From positions 1 to 19,397 of the forward strand of contig CAXBNV010000029.1 in NCBI GenBank assembly GCA_963977185.1: 19,397 bases of DNA. Direction: 5' to 3'. Below the pieces are notes generated by a model that saw only the letters and a list, made by a program, of their open reading frames with translations, ran no database searches and had not been told where the DNA came from. The stretch comes from CAXBNV01 sp963977185. Lineage in GTDB: Bacteria > Pseudomonadota > Gammaproteobacteria > JAGOUU01. Positions 7,397 to 16,109 of this stretch are shown one piece after another. Each line of letters begins with the position of its first letter. Within the stretch, counting starts at the first letter, position 1. The position numbers and the translations under genes were made by a program.

Positions 7397-7666
7397 ATGG
7401 ATATTAAGAATAATTTCTCATTTAGCGTTATTTTATTGATAATATTAGTATTTATTAGTGCTATAGCTGTTGTTTATGTTCGTCATAGTAATAGATTATT
7501 ATTTATAGGAATAGATGGTTTAGCAAAAAAGCAAGATGAATTATATTATCAACGATCACAGTTAATATTAGAAAATGAGACTTTATCAAGTTTAAGTCGA
7601 ATTGATACTATTGCGAAAAAAAAATTAGATATGGATATACCTAAAAAAATAAATATATTAAGTTAA
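7397..7666 (+). CDS. ftsL: Cell division protein FtsL
   Basis: An 89-residue bitopic membrane protein. A short cytoplasmic tail (MDIKNNF) precedes one membrane segment at about residues 8-28 (SFSVILLIILVFISAIAVVY). A periplasmic helix of about 50 residues follows, with leucine/isoleucine spacing typical of a coiled coil. The family is recognised by size, topology and position directly before ftsI rather than by conserved residues; IDTIAKKKLDMDIP resembles the end of other gammaproteobacterial FtsL proteins. FtsL joins FtsB and FtsQ to activate the FtsW-FtsI septal synthase; ftsB and ftsQ are not in the window. It is the first gene of the cluster here, since the usual upstream mraZ and rsmH are missing, and it has the candidate promoter just upstream. 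Confidence 0.85.
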   Translation: MDIKNNFSFSVILLIILVFISAIAVVYVRHSNRLLFIGIDGLAKKQDELYYQRSQLILENETLSSLSRIDTIAKKKLDMDIPKKINILS

Positions 7667-7679
7667 GTAATATACATAT

Positions 7680-9359
7680 ATGAAAATTTATAAAATTAGA
7701 TTATTTTTACTTGGATTTTTAATTTTTAGTATTTTCATATTATTTTTTGTTAGATGTTATTACTTATTTGTCACACAAAAAGACTTTTTACAAAATCAAG
7801 GCGATCTTAGAGCTGTTAGAGTTGAAAGTATTCCTAATATTAGAGGAAGTATTTTAGATAGAAATGGTAAGTATTTAGCTGTAAGTACTATTGTATATGA
7901 TCTATGGCTTAATCCTTATAAAATTCATAAAGATAAAATAGATATTAAAAACTTAACAAAGCAACTAAAAACTTTAAATATAATAAAACCTAAAAAATTA
8001 GATGAGATTTTATCAGAAAAAGAAGATAAACAATTTGTCTATATTAAAAGAAATATAAGTCCTAATAAAGCTGAAAAAATAAAGCAATTAAATTTACCTT
8101 ATTTATTTTTAGAGCCTAAAACCAAAAGATATTATCCTAGCGCTGAAGTTGTCGCAACATTGCTTGGTAAAACAGACATTGATGATAATGGCGTTGAAGG
8201 TATAGAGTTATATTATAATAAATCTCTTAAAGGCACTCAAGGTAAGCAATCTGTATTAAAAGATAGATTAGGAAGAACTATTAAAGAATTAGATCTCATT
8301 CAAGAGCCTTTATCAGGTCAGGATTTAACTTTAAGTATAGATTTAAGATTGCAATATCTTGCTTATAAAGAATTAGTAAATGCTATTGATTATCATAACT
8401 CTCAAAGCGGTGCAGTTGTTATTTTAGATGTAACCACAGGAGAAGTGTTGGCAATGGCAAATTATCCTAGTTATAACCCTAATAATTCTAAAAATGTTGA
8501 TTTTAATAGTTTAAGAAATAGAGCTATTACTGATGTTTTTGAGCCTGGCTCTGTATTTAAACCATTGACTCTTGCTATGGCTTTTGAAAATAAAAATATA
8601 ACTCAAGATGATATTATTGATACTTCTCCAGGTTTTTTAACTATTAAAAATAAGACTATTAAAGATATTAGAAATTTTGGAAAACTTACAGTTAGAGATA
8701 TTTTAATTAGATCTAGTAATATAGGAATAAGTAAACTAATTGCAGATATAGATCAAAATAAGTTTGTAGATTTTTTATATAATCTTGGGTTTACCTCTAA
8801 AAGTCAAAATGAATTACAAGGCGAGACATCTGGCTGGTTAAATCATTTTCAAGAAACAGATAAATTTAGTTATTATACTTTAGGCTTTGGTTATGGAATT
8901 GCTGTTAATGCATTGCAATTAGTTAAAGCTTATGCGGCTATTGGTAATAAAGGATATTTGCCTAATATTAGTGTGTTAAAACAAAAAAATATTGGGAATA
9001 TAGAATATAAAAACAAAATTATGTCAGAAAATACATCAAGCCAGGTTTTAGATGTTTTGCATGGAGTGACAGGACCAACAGGCACAGCACGTCGAGCTGT
9101 TATTCCATTTGCACAAGTAGCAGGTAAAACAGGTACAACAAGACGTATTATCAAAGGAGTAGGTTATGATGCCAAAAGCCACAATGCAATGTTTGTGGGT
9201 TTAGCTCCATATCCAAATCCTAAATTAGCAATGGTGGTGTTTATTGCTGATCCTAAAGAAAATGGTTATTATGGCGGGTTAGTTGCAGCACCTGTATTTT
9301 CCAAAGTTATGAGCTCTGCTGTACGAATTTTGGGTTTAGAACAACAATCAATAGGATAA
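7680..9359 (+). CDS. ftsI: Septal peptidoglycan transpeptidase FtsI (PBP3)
   Basis: A 559-residue class B penicillin-binding protein that crosslinks septal peptidoglycan in the periplasm. One N-terminal membrane anchor is seen at about residues 8-31. The pedestal domain starts with RGSILDRNG (55-63), the family's R-G-x-I-x-D-R-x-G motif. The transpeptidase domain carries all three catalytic motifs: Ser291-Val-Phe-Lys294, Ser345-Ser-Asn347 and Lys483-Thr-Gly485. Spacing matches E. coli PBP3 (588 residues), from which it differs mainly by a shorter C-terminus: the chain ends about 75 residues after KTG, with no long processed tail. It follows ftsL by 13 bases and precedes murE by 4. Partners are FtsW, encoded at 15009-16106, and FtsL. 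Confidence 0.96.
   Translation: MKIYKIRLFLLGFLIFSIFILFFVRCYYLFVTQKDFLQNQGDLRAVRVESIPNIRGSILDRNGKYLAVSTIVYDLWLNPYKIHKDKIDIKNLTKQLKTLNIIKPKKLDEILSEKEDKQFVYIKRNISPNKAEKIKQLNLPYLFLEPKTKRYYPSAEVVATLLGKTDIDDNGVEGIELYYNKSLKGTQGKQSVLKDRLGRTIKELDLIQEPLSGQDLTLSIDLRLQYLAYKELVNAIDYHNSQSGAVVILDVTTGEVLAMANYPSYNPNNSKNVDFNSLRNRAITDVFEPGSVFKPLTLAMAFENKNITQDDIIDTSPGFLTIKNKTIKDIRNFGKLTVRDILIRSSNIGISKLIADIDQNKFVDFLYNLGFTSKSQNELQGETSGWLNHFQETDKFSYYTLGFGYGIAVNALQLVKAYAAIGNKGYLPNISVLKQKNIGNIEYKNKIMSENTSSQVLDVLHGVTGPTGTARRAVIPFAQVAGKTGTTRRIIKGVGYDAKSHNAMFVGLAPYPNPKLAMVVFIADPKENGYYGGLVAAPVFSKVMSSAVRILGLEQQSIG
9353..9356 (+). promoter_or_regulatory. Ribosome binding site supporting the murE TTG start
   Basis: AGGA ends 7 bases before a TTG at 9364, ideal spacing. 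It lies within the last codons of ftsI. No ATG occurs close by in the murE frame that would keep the N-terminal domain intact, so the site supports initiation at TTG. Confidence 0.55.
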
Positions 9360-9363
9360 TACT

Positions 9364-10932
9364 TTGCATAAAGATATAGATTTAGATATATCAGAATTAT
9401 TAAAAAAACATAATATAAAGAATATTACTGATGATAGTCGATTGGTAAACTCTCAAAGTTTATTTTTAGCTTATAAAGGCATTAATTTAGATAGACGAGA
9501 TTTTATTGAAAATATTATTAATAATAAAAGTCTAATCAATATAATAATTTTAAAAGATATTGATAATATAGAAGCTCATGGTAATTTTGATTATATAGAT
9601 AAAAATCAAAATATAATTATTATTAATTATTATGATTTATATAACCAAGTAGGTTTTATAGCAAAAAATTTTTATAATAATATTATTAATGATTTTAATT
9701 TTACAGGTGTTACAGGAACTAATGGTAAGACCTCTATAGTTTATTTATTAACTAAATGTATGCAAAAACTTGGTATGCAGGCTGAGTTTCTTGGTACTTT
9801 AAGTAATAATTATAATGCTATAAATACGACACCTGGAGCAATTCAAATACAAAAAATACTGCAAGATTTTAAAAGTCAGCAAGTATTAAATATTAATATG
9901 GAAGCTTCATCCCATGCTTTATCACAAAATAGATTACAATGTCTTGAGTTTAATACTGTAATTTTCACAAATCTTAGCCATGATCATTTAGATTATCATA
10001 AAGATTTAAATGATTATTTTTTGGCAAAAAGCAAATTATTTGATAAGCCTTATATAAAGCAAAATACTGTAATTATTATTAATCATGATGATAAATATGG
10101 TCAAGAATTATTAGAAATTTGTATAAACAATAAAATTAAGAATAAAATTATATCATATGGTAGTAAAGCAGGATTTTTAGTATTACAAAACAGTAATATT
10201 AATATAGATAAGCTAAATTTAAATTATATAATTTTTGATGAGTACCAAGTAGAAAAAAATAAAACTTTAGTTAATATAGAATTGAATATAAAGCTAAATA
10301 TAAAACAGCAAATTAGTAAATCTAAATATAAGTTAGAATCTAAATTAATGGGAAAATTTAATATTTATAATTTATTAGCTGTAATTGGAGTATTGTTAAA
10401 TAATAATTTTAAAATAGAAGATATTTTATCTAAACTTAGTGAGGTAGGTGATATTCCTGGCAGAATGCAGGCTATTACTAGTAATCATATAACAGCCTAT
10501 GTTGATTATGCTCATACCCCAGATGCATTAGAAAATATTTTACAAGAATTTGCTCAATTTAAGAAAAATAATAAGATAATTTGCGTGTTTGGTTGTGGGG
10601 GCGATAGAGATAAACTTAAGCGGCCAAAGATGGGGAAAATAGCCTGCAAGTATGCAGATAAAGTGATTGTTACAGATGATAATCCAAGAAATGAAGATGC
10701 AAGGAAAATCATAGTAGATATTATTAAAGAACTATCTCAAGATGAGCAAAGTAAAATAATAATAGAGCATGATCGAGCATTGGCTATTCAGAAGGCCATA
10801 AAGCTAGCTAAGATTAATGACATTATAGTAATTGCAGGTAAAGGCCATGAAGAATATCAGATAAAAGGCGAGAATAAGCATTACTTTAGTGATTATGTAA
10901 CTGTAAAAAATTTATTAAATCAAGGTAATTAA
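9364..10932 (+). CDS. murE: UDP-MurNAc-tripeptide synthetase (meso-DAP-adding) MurE
   Basis: A 522-residue Mur ligase that adds meso-diaminopimelate to UDP-MurNAc-L-Ala-D-Glu using ATP, in the cytoplasm. The N-terminal UDP-binding domain contains TDDSRLV and LFLAYKG. The ATP P-loop is GTNGKT at 118-123. EASSHAL (the lysine-loop region) and TNLSHDHLDYH follow in the central domain. The C-terminal domain contains VDYAHTPDALE, CVFGCGGDRDKLKRP and the DNPR motif at 439-442, which marks meso-DAP rather than lysine specificity and so fits a Gram-negative wall. The start codon is TTG, 4 bases after ftsI. It is about 25 residues longer than E. coli MurE; an Asn/Lys/Ile-rich stretch at about 265-325 probably holds the extra length. 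The murF start follows after 6 bases. Confidence 0.95.
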   Translation: MHKDIDLDISELLKKHNIKNITDDSRLVNSQSLFLAYKGINLDRRDFIENIINNKSLINIIILKDIDNIEAHGNFDYIDKNQNIIIINYYDLYNQVGFIAKNFYNNIINDFNFTGVTGTNGKTSIVYLLTKCMQKLGMQAEFLGTLSNNYNAINTTPGAIQIQKILQDFKSQQVLNINMEASSHALSQNRLQCLEFNTVIFTNLSHDHLDYHKDLNDYFLAKSKLFDKPYIKQNTVIIINHDDKYGQELLEICINNKIKNKIISYGSKAGFLVLQNSNINIDKLNLNYIIFDEYQVEKNKTLVNIELNIKLNIKQQISKSKYKLESKLMGKFNIYNLLAVIGVLLNNNFKIEDILSKLSEVGDIPGRMQAITSNHITAYVDYAHTPDALENILQEFAQFKKNNKIICVFGCGGDRDKLKRPKMGKIACKYADKVIVTDDNPRNEDARKIIVDIIKELSQDEQSKIIIEHDRALAIQKAIKLAKINDIIVIAGKGHEEYQIKGENKHYFSDYVTVKNLLNQGN

Positions 10933-10938
10933 ATAGAA

Positions 10939-12342
10939 ATGAATTTAGATGAATTAATTAAGATTATATCAGGCAAAATTATTTTAGAGATAAATCTGTC
11001 TGGTATAAAAAATCATGATATAAAGATTAAGCAAATAGAAATTGATTCAAGAAAAATTACTCCAGGTGATGTTTTTATCGCAATAAAAGGTAATAACTTT
11101 GATGGTCATGACTTTATTGATCAGGCAATAAATAATGGCGCTGTTTGTTGTATAGTTTCCAATAAAATTAATCTAAGTGATTATGAAAAATTTAATTGCC
11201 AGATAATCTTAGTCGAAGATACGATTATATCTTTTGGTAAAATAGCTAAATATATTATTAGTAATTTTAATTTTCCAGTTATTGCTATTACAGGGAGTTG
11301 TGGTAAAACTACAACCAAAGAAATTTTAGCAGCTATATTAAAAACTAAAGGTAAAGTTTTATATTCTGACAAAAGCTACAATAATAATATAGGAGTTCCT
11401 CTTACTGCTTTAAAAGGCTTAAATAATCAAGATTATGTTGCAGCAATATTCGAAATAGGTACAAACCATATTGGAGAGATAGAGTATTTATCAGAGATAG
11501 TAAGACCTGATATTGCTATTTTAACAATAGTTGCGCCAGTGCACATCGGTAATTTTGGCAGCATAGAGAAACTAGCTCATGAAAAACAACAAATATTTAA
11601 ATATTTAGAATCAAATGGTACTGCTATTGTAAATCAAGATGATTTTTATGAATTTAAGCATGAAGTAGCTAAAACCAAGTATTTTGCAATAAATAACATA
11701 AGCAAAGCGAATATTTATGCAACGGATATAATAATAAAATCAAATCAACAAACTAGTTTTAATTTACATTATCAAGATAATAACATTAATATTAACATGC
11801 CACTTTTAGGTAAACATAATATTTATAATATTTTAGCTGCAGCACAAGGAGCGTTAAGTTTAGGATTTAGTCTTGATGAAATAAAAATAGGAATTGAACA
11901 AAATTTAGCTACAATTTCAGGAAGATTAGAGGTAAAATCTGGTTTTAATGAAGCAATCTTAATTGATGATGCATATAATGCTAATCCAGTGGCAGTAAAA
12001 GCATCGTTAGATATACTCGCTAATTATAATAATGCTAATAGCAATAAAAAATGTTTTGTTTTTGCAGATATGGGTGAGTTAGGTCAGGATGCTGAATATT
12101 ATCATAAAGAAATCGGTGAAACTTTAAGTAATATGAATATAGATTATTTTTTTGCTTATGGGGATTTAGTTAAATTTAGTATAGATAGCTATACTAAATC
12201 TGGAGTTCTGTGTGATAGTAAAGATGATTTAATTAAAAAGTTAACAGATTTAATTCAAAAAGAAAAAGGTATTACTGTTTTATTTAAAGGCTCAAATTCA
12301 ATGGGGCTTGGTAAAGTAGTTAATGAATTAGTTAAAATATAA
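10939..12342 (+). CDS. murF: UDP-MurNAc-tripeptide:D-Ala-D-Ala ligase MurF
   Basis: A 467-residue Mur ligase that attaches D-Ala-D-Ala to UDP-MurNAc-tripeptide, completing the pentapeptide. The N-terminal substrate domain has IDSRKITPGDVFIAIKG (residues about 35-51). The ATP P-loop is GSCGKTTTKE, starting at Gly119. EIGTNHIGEIEYLSEIVRPD is the characteristic central-domain block, and DDAYNANPVAVKASL in the C-terminal domain is diagnostic of MurF among the Mur ligases. Length is close to E. coli MurF (452). The D-Ala-D-Ala ligase gene ddl, its supplier, is not in the window. It sits 6 bases after murE and 12 bases before mraY, with every sign of one transcript. Confidence 0.95.
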   Translation: MNLDELIKIISGKIILEINLSGIKNHDIKIKQIEIDSRKITPGDVFIAIKGNNFDGHDFIDQAINNGAVCCIVSNKINLSDYEKFNCQIILVEDTIISFGKIAKYIISNFNFPVIAITGSCGKTTTKEILAAILKTKGKVLYSDKSYNNNIGVPLTALKGLNNQDYVAAIFEIGTNHIGEIEYLSEIVRPDIAILTIVAPVHIGNFGSIEKLAHEKQQIFKYLESNGTAIVNQDDFYEFKHEVAKTKYFAINNISKANIYATDIIIKSNQQTSFNLHYQDNNININMPLLGKHNIYNILAAAQGALSLGFSLDEIKIGIEQNLATISGRLEVKSGFNEAILIDDAYNANPVAVKASLDILANYNNANSNKKCFVFADMGELGQDAEYYHKEIGETLSNMNIDYFFAYGDLVKFSIDSYTKSGVLCDSKDDLIKKLTDLIQKEKGITVLFKGSNSMGLGKVVNELVKI

Positions 12343-12354
12343 AGGTATAAAAAT

Positions 12355-13437
12355 ATGTTGTTATGGTTTCTTCAGTGGTTATCAGGATATTACCATGCTT
12401 TAAATGTAGTAGAATATCTCACCATGCGAACTATATTAAGTGTGTTGACATCTTTAATTATTTCATTAATTTTGGGTCCAACGTTAATTAGAAAATTAAC
12501 CAGTTATAAAGTCGGTCAATCTATAAGAAGTGATGGTCCGCAAAGTCATTTAGTAAAATCTGGTACTCCGACAATGGGAGGAGGATTAATTCTGATAGCT
12601 ATAACCTTGACAACTTTATTATGGGCTAATTTAACAAGTAAATACATTTGGATTGTTTTATTGGTCACATTAGGCTTTGGTTTGATAGGATTGTGTGATG
12701 ATTATAAAAAGTTAGTATTGAAAAACTCTAAAGGACTTTCTGCGAAAAAGAAATATTTATCTCAATCAGTGATAGCTTTAGTTGCTGCGTGTTATTTATA
12801 TTTTTCGGCGCAATCCCCAGCGGAGACTGCATTGATTATTCCTTTTTTTAAGAATATTGCTATCCCAATGGGGTTATTTTATATTGTATTAGCTTATTTT
12901 GTTATTGTTGGCACAAGTAACGCCGTTAATTTAACTGATGGCTTAGATGGCTTAGCCACTTTACCAACTGTTTTTATTGCTGCAGGGTTAGGAGTTTTCG
13001 CGTATTTATCCGGTAATATTAATTTTTCGAGTTATCTTGCTATACCTTATGTTCCAGGAGTTGGGGAATTAGTCGTTTTTTGTGCAGCAATTATTGGCGC
13101 AGGACTAGGATTTTTATGGTTTAATACTTATCCAGCTCAAGTATTTATGGGTGATGTAGGCTCGCTTAGCTTAGGAGCCGCTTTAGGTATAATTGCAATT
13201 TTAGTTCGCCAAGAATTAATCTTACTAATTATGGGGGGAATATTTGTTGCTGAAACCGTTTCTGTTATTTTACAAGTTGCATCATTTCGTCTAACTGGTA
13301 AAAGAATTTTTAGAATGGCCCCTTTGCATCATCATTTTGAATTAAAAGGTTGGGCTGAGCCAAAAATCATAGTAAGGTTTTGGATTATTTCATTAGTATT
13401 GGTTTTATGTAGTTTAGCGACACTTAAGCTAAGATAA
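12355..13437 (+). CDS. mraY: Phospho-MurNAc-pentapeptide transferase MraY
   Basis: A 360-residue polytopic inner-membrane enzyme that moves phospho-MurNAc-pentapeptide from UDP to undecaprenyl phosphate, making lipid I. Length and residue numbering match E. coli MraY exactly: the Asp115-Asp116 pair of DDYKK, Asp195 in NLTDGLDGLA, Asp267 in FMGDVGS and the HHHFELKGW loop near the C-terminus. GTPTMGG (70-76) is the other family hallmark. The C-terminal GWAEPKIIVRFWII is of gammaproteobacterial type and is one of the best clues to the organism's class. An AAAGG (12341-12345) precedes the ATG by 9 bases, overlapping the murF stop. Base composition is noticeably less AT-biased than that of the flanking Mur ligases, as expected for a highly constrained protein. 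Confidence 0.97.
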   Translation: MLLWFLQWLSGYYHALNVVEYLTMRTILSVLTSLIISLILGPTLIRKLTSYKVGQSIRSDGPQSHLVKSGTPTMGGGLILIAITLTTLLWANLTSKYIWIVLLVTLGFGLIGLCDDYKKLVLKNSKGLSAKKKYLSQSVIALVAACYLYFSAQSPAETALIIPFFKNIAIPMGLFYIVLAYFVIVGTSNAVNLTDGLDGLATLPTVFIAAGLGVFAYLSGNINFSSYLAIPYVPGVGELVVFCAAIIGAGLGFLWFNTYPAQVFMGDVGSLSLGAALGIIAILVRQELILLIMGGIFVAETVSVILQVASFRLTGKRIFRMAPLHHHFELKGWAEPKIIVRFWIISLVLVLCSLATLKLR

Positions 13438-13516
13438 AATTAAGTAATCAGTTATTAAGGAATGTCCCAAAAGACATATTCAATGTAGTTTATTTACTGG
13501 AATTAGTATAATAAAA

Positions 13517-15022
13517 ATGGATAATAAATTAATTAGGGATAAATATATTATTATAGGCTTGGGGGCAACTGGAGTTTCTGTTGCTAAATTTTTATTAAAA
13601 AATAATAAGCAAGTTATTTTAATTGATAGCAATGCTAAGCCTGGTAATTTACAAGATATTTTAAAGTTAGATTTAAAAGCAAATGATGATTTATTTTTAG
13701 GGTTAAATAAATTTGAACTTTTAGATAAAGTTAAAGATATAAATCCAGATGAAATTGTTTTAAGTCCTGGTTGCGTTGGGTATTTATTAGAAGATTTAGC
13801 GTTATTAAATATTCCAATAACAAGCGATATACAGTTATTTATTGATTATGTTACCAGTAATTATAATTCAAAAGTTATTGGTATTACTGGAACAAATGGT
13901 AAGAGTACAGTTACAGCTTTAGTTTATCATTTACTTAAAAAGAGTAATCATAAGGTCAAGTTAGGCGGAAATTATGGTATTCCTGTTTTAGATTTACTTC
14001 AAGAAGATAATCATAAGATAGACTCTGATAATATTTATGTCTTAGAACTCTCAAGTTTCCAATTAGAAATATCTAATAACTTAAATTTAAAATCAGCTGT
14101 TATTTTAAATTTAGCTCCTGATCATTTAGATAGATATAATAATTTAGAAGATTATTATTATGCTAAATATAAGATTTATAGTAATGCTGAAAATATTATT
14201 ATCAATAAAGATAATAAAAACCTAGTTAATCTGAGCAATCAAATTATTAAAAATAGATTAGAATTTAGCTATTTTGATAATAATGATGATACAGGCTTTT
14301 ATGTTAAAAATGATTTTATTTATTATAAAGATTATCAAATATTAGACATAAATAAGCTTTCTTTATTTGGAATACATAATATTTATAATGCTTTGGCATG
14401 TATTGCTTTAGTTTTTAGCATATTAGATATAAAGGCTCTAGATGTAAAAATTAAAGCACTGCAGCAAATAGCTTTGAATGCTTATTCTTTTAAAGGCTTA
14501 GAGCATCGTTCAGAAATTTTTTTAGATAAAAATGATATTACATGGATTAATGATTCCAAAGGTACTAATTTAGATGCAACAAGTGCTGCTTTAAATAGCT
14601 TAGTTAATCTTAAATATAATAAATTATGGTTAATTTTAGGTGGGGTTTTAAAAGAAAAAGATTTTGTTGAATTTAATAAAATTTTAAAAAATATTGTTGA
14701 TAAGAATAATTTAGGTGGGATTGTTATTTTTGGTAAATCAAAAGATGAGATTTATAATAATATTTTATCTAAAGATACCAAAGATTTTCTGATTATAGAA
14801 AATAGTAAAGAAGTTAGCAATGATAAAATTTTAGGTAAAATAGTTAGTTTAGTATTAGATAAGCATAATAAGGCAGTTAATGAGAATAACCTTGCTGTGA
14901 ATCTAAAAGATATAGTTTTATTTTCTCCTGCATGTGCAAGTTTTGATATGTTTAAAAATTATATGCAAAGAGGAAGTATATTTAAGGAGATAGTAAAAGA
15001 AAATTATAATGGAACAAAATAA
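13517..15022 (+). CDS. murD: UDP-MurNAc-L-alanine:D-glutamate ligase MurD
   Basis: A 501-residue Mur ligase that adds D-glutamate to UDP-MurNAc-L-Ala. A Rossmann-like start (IIGLGATGVSVAKFLL) and LSPGCV mark the UDP-binding domain. The ATP P-loop is GTNGKS at 125-130. GGNYGIPVLDLL, LELSSFQLE and LNLAPDHLDRY are the MurD central-domain blocks. KGLEHRSE, NDSKGTN and the final SPACASFDMFKNYMQRG are conserved in the C-terminal domain. It is about 60 residues longer than E. coli MurD (438), with Asn/Lys/Asp-rich expansions, notably between about 425 and 475. The 79-base gap after mraY is the largest inside the cluster. The end overlaps ftsW by 14 bases. Confidence 0.95.
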   Translation: MDNKLIRDKYIIIGLGATGVSVAKFLLKNNKQVILIDSNAKPGNLQDILKLDLKANDDLFLGLNKFELLDKVKDINPDEIVLSPGCVGYLLEDLALLNIPITSDIQLFIDYVTSNYNSKVIGITGTNGKSTVTALVYHLLKKSNHKVKLGGNYGIPVLDLLQEDNHKIDSDNIYVLELSSFQLEISNNLNLKSAVILNLAPDHLDRYNNLEDYYYAKYKIYSNAENIIINKDNKNLVNLSNQIIKNRLEFSYFDNNDDTGFYVKNDFIYYKDYQILDINKLSLFGIHNIYNALACIALVFSILDIKALDVKIKALQQIALNAYSFKGLEHRSEIFLDKNDITWINDSKGTNLDATSAALNSLVNLKYNKLWLILGGVLKEKDFVEFNKILKNIVDKNNLGGIVIFGKSKDEIYNNILSKDTKDFLIIENSKEVSNDKILGKIVSLVLDKHNKAVNENNLAVNLKDIVLFSPACASFDMFKNYMQRGSIFKEIVKENYNGTK

Positions 15023-16106
15023 ATTAGATATAACTATTTTTTATGCAACTTTATTTTTAGCTGTGTTTGGACTTATAGCTATATATTCAGCATCTATTAC
15101 TATATCAGAAAAATATTATCATGATTCATTCTATTTTTTACAAAGACAAGCAATTTATTTAGTTTTAGCTTTTGCTTTAGGTTATTTGTTATATCAAGTT
15201 GATTTAAAAACTTTAATTAAAGCAAGTTTATTAATATATATAATTATAAATTTATTATTAATTTTTATTTTGTTTTTTGGGGTTTCAGTAAATGGTAGTA
15301 AGCGCTGGATTAATTTATATATTTTTAAGCTCCAAGTATCAGAGTTATTAAAATTTAATTATATTATATTGTTGCCATATTTAATCGGATATAAAAATCT
15401 AGATTTAAATAATGTTAAAAGTTTTATCACAACTTTAATTATTTTATGCATTCCATGTATATTTGTAATGCTGGAGCCAGATTTAGGATCTTGCGTTGTT
15501 ATTACTTTAACTTTTTTAACTGTTTTATATATAAGCGGGGCTAAAAAAAGTTATTTTCTTTTATTAATTAGTTTAGCATTAATATTATTAAGTTTAGCTA
15601 TTATTTACTCACCATATAGATTACAAAGAATAGTTGCATTTTTAGATCCTTGGAAAAATCAATTTACATCTGGATATCAATTAACACAGGCATTAATTGC
15701 TTATGGAAGAGGTGATTTTTGGGGCTTGGGACTTGGTGCAAGTGTTCAAAAATTATTTTTCTTACCAGAGGCTCATACAGATTTTATTTTAGCAATAATT
15801 GCAGAAGAGCAAGGTTTTTTAGGGCTTGGTGCTTTATTTTTAGTATATTTATTATTTATAAGTTTAATATTTTATAAAGGCTATATATCAGCGTGTTGTG
15901 AAAAGCAGATGGAAAGTCTTTTATGCTATAGCGCCGGATGTTATTTTTTTTGGCAAATAGCAATAAGTATAGGAGTAAATTTAGGACTTTTACCAACGAA
16001 AGGATTAACTTTGCCTTTTGTAAGTTATGGTGGTAGTAGTTTATTAGTAAATTATTGTATAGTAATATTAATTTTAAAAGTTAATTTTCAAAAGCAAGAA
16101 TATTAA
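15009..16106 (+). CDS. ftsW: Septal peptidoglycan polymerase FtsW (SEDS family)
   Basis: A 365-residue SEDS glycosyltransferase with about ten membrane segments, which polymerises lipid II at the division septum with FtsI. Conserved features are GSKRWIN (97-102), EPDLGSCVVI (the glutamate-containing loop), SPYRLQRIVAFLDPW, SGYQLTQALIAYGRG, GLGLGASVQKLFFLPEAHTD, FILAIIAEEQGFLG and TKGLTLPFVSYGGSS. The order and wording match FtsW rather than RodA mainly through genomic context between murD and murG; the core motifs are shared by both. An oddity is the usual Q-P-(S/A)-E motif, here Q109-V-S-E112 with valine in place of proline. The start lies inside murD (14-base overlap), consistent with translational coupling; the AAGGAG at 14984-14989 is too far upstream (19 bases) to be its own site. 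Confidence 0.93.
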   Translation: MEQNKLDITIFYATLFLAVFGLIAIYSASITISEKYYHDSFYFLQRQAIYLVLAFALGYLLYQVDLKTLIKASLLIYIIINLLLIFILFFGVSVNGSKRWINLYIFKLQVSELLKFNYIILLPYLIGYKNLDLNNVKSFITTLIILCIPCIFVMLEPDLGSCVVITLTFLTVLYISGAKKSYFLLLISLALILLSLAIIYSPYRLQRIVAFLDPWKNQFTSGYQLTQALIAYGRGDFWGLGLGASVQKLFFLPEAHTDFILAIIAEEQGFLGLGALFLVYLLFISLIFYKGYISACCEKQMESLLCYSAGCYFFWQIAISIGVNLGLLPTKGLTLPFVSYGGSSLLVNYCIVILILKVNFQKQEY

Positions 16107-16109
16107 ATA

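Noticed and set aside
8930..9154. Antisense open frame in ftsI
   Set aside because: It covers the conserved KTG region of FtsI on the opposite strand; coding conservation explains the lack of stops.
11181..11372. Antisense open frame in murF
   Set aside because: Short, antisense to the P-loop region of MurF, with no similarity to known proteins.
13462..13488. Eight-codon open frame and 5-bp hairpin (ATGTC/GACAT) in the mraY-murD gap
   Set aside because: The AAGG is only one base from the ATG and the stem is too short; nothing supports an attenuator or leader peptide.
13507..13512. TATAAT just before murD
   Set aside because: It is only 5 bases from the start codon and lacks a -35 box, so transcription would start inside the gene.
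9364..15022. Similarity among murE, murF and murD as a possible duplication
   Set aside because: The shared GTNGKT-type P-loop and fold are those of the ancient Mur ligase family; there is no recent nucleotide repeat.
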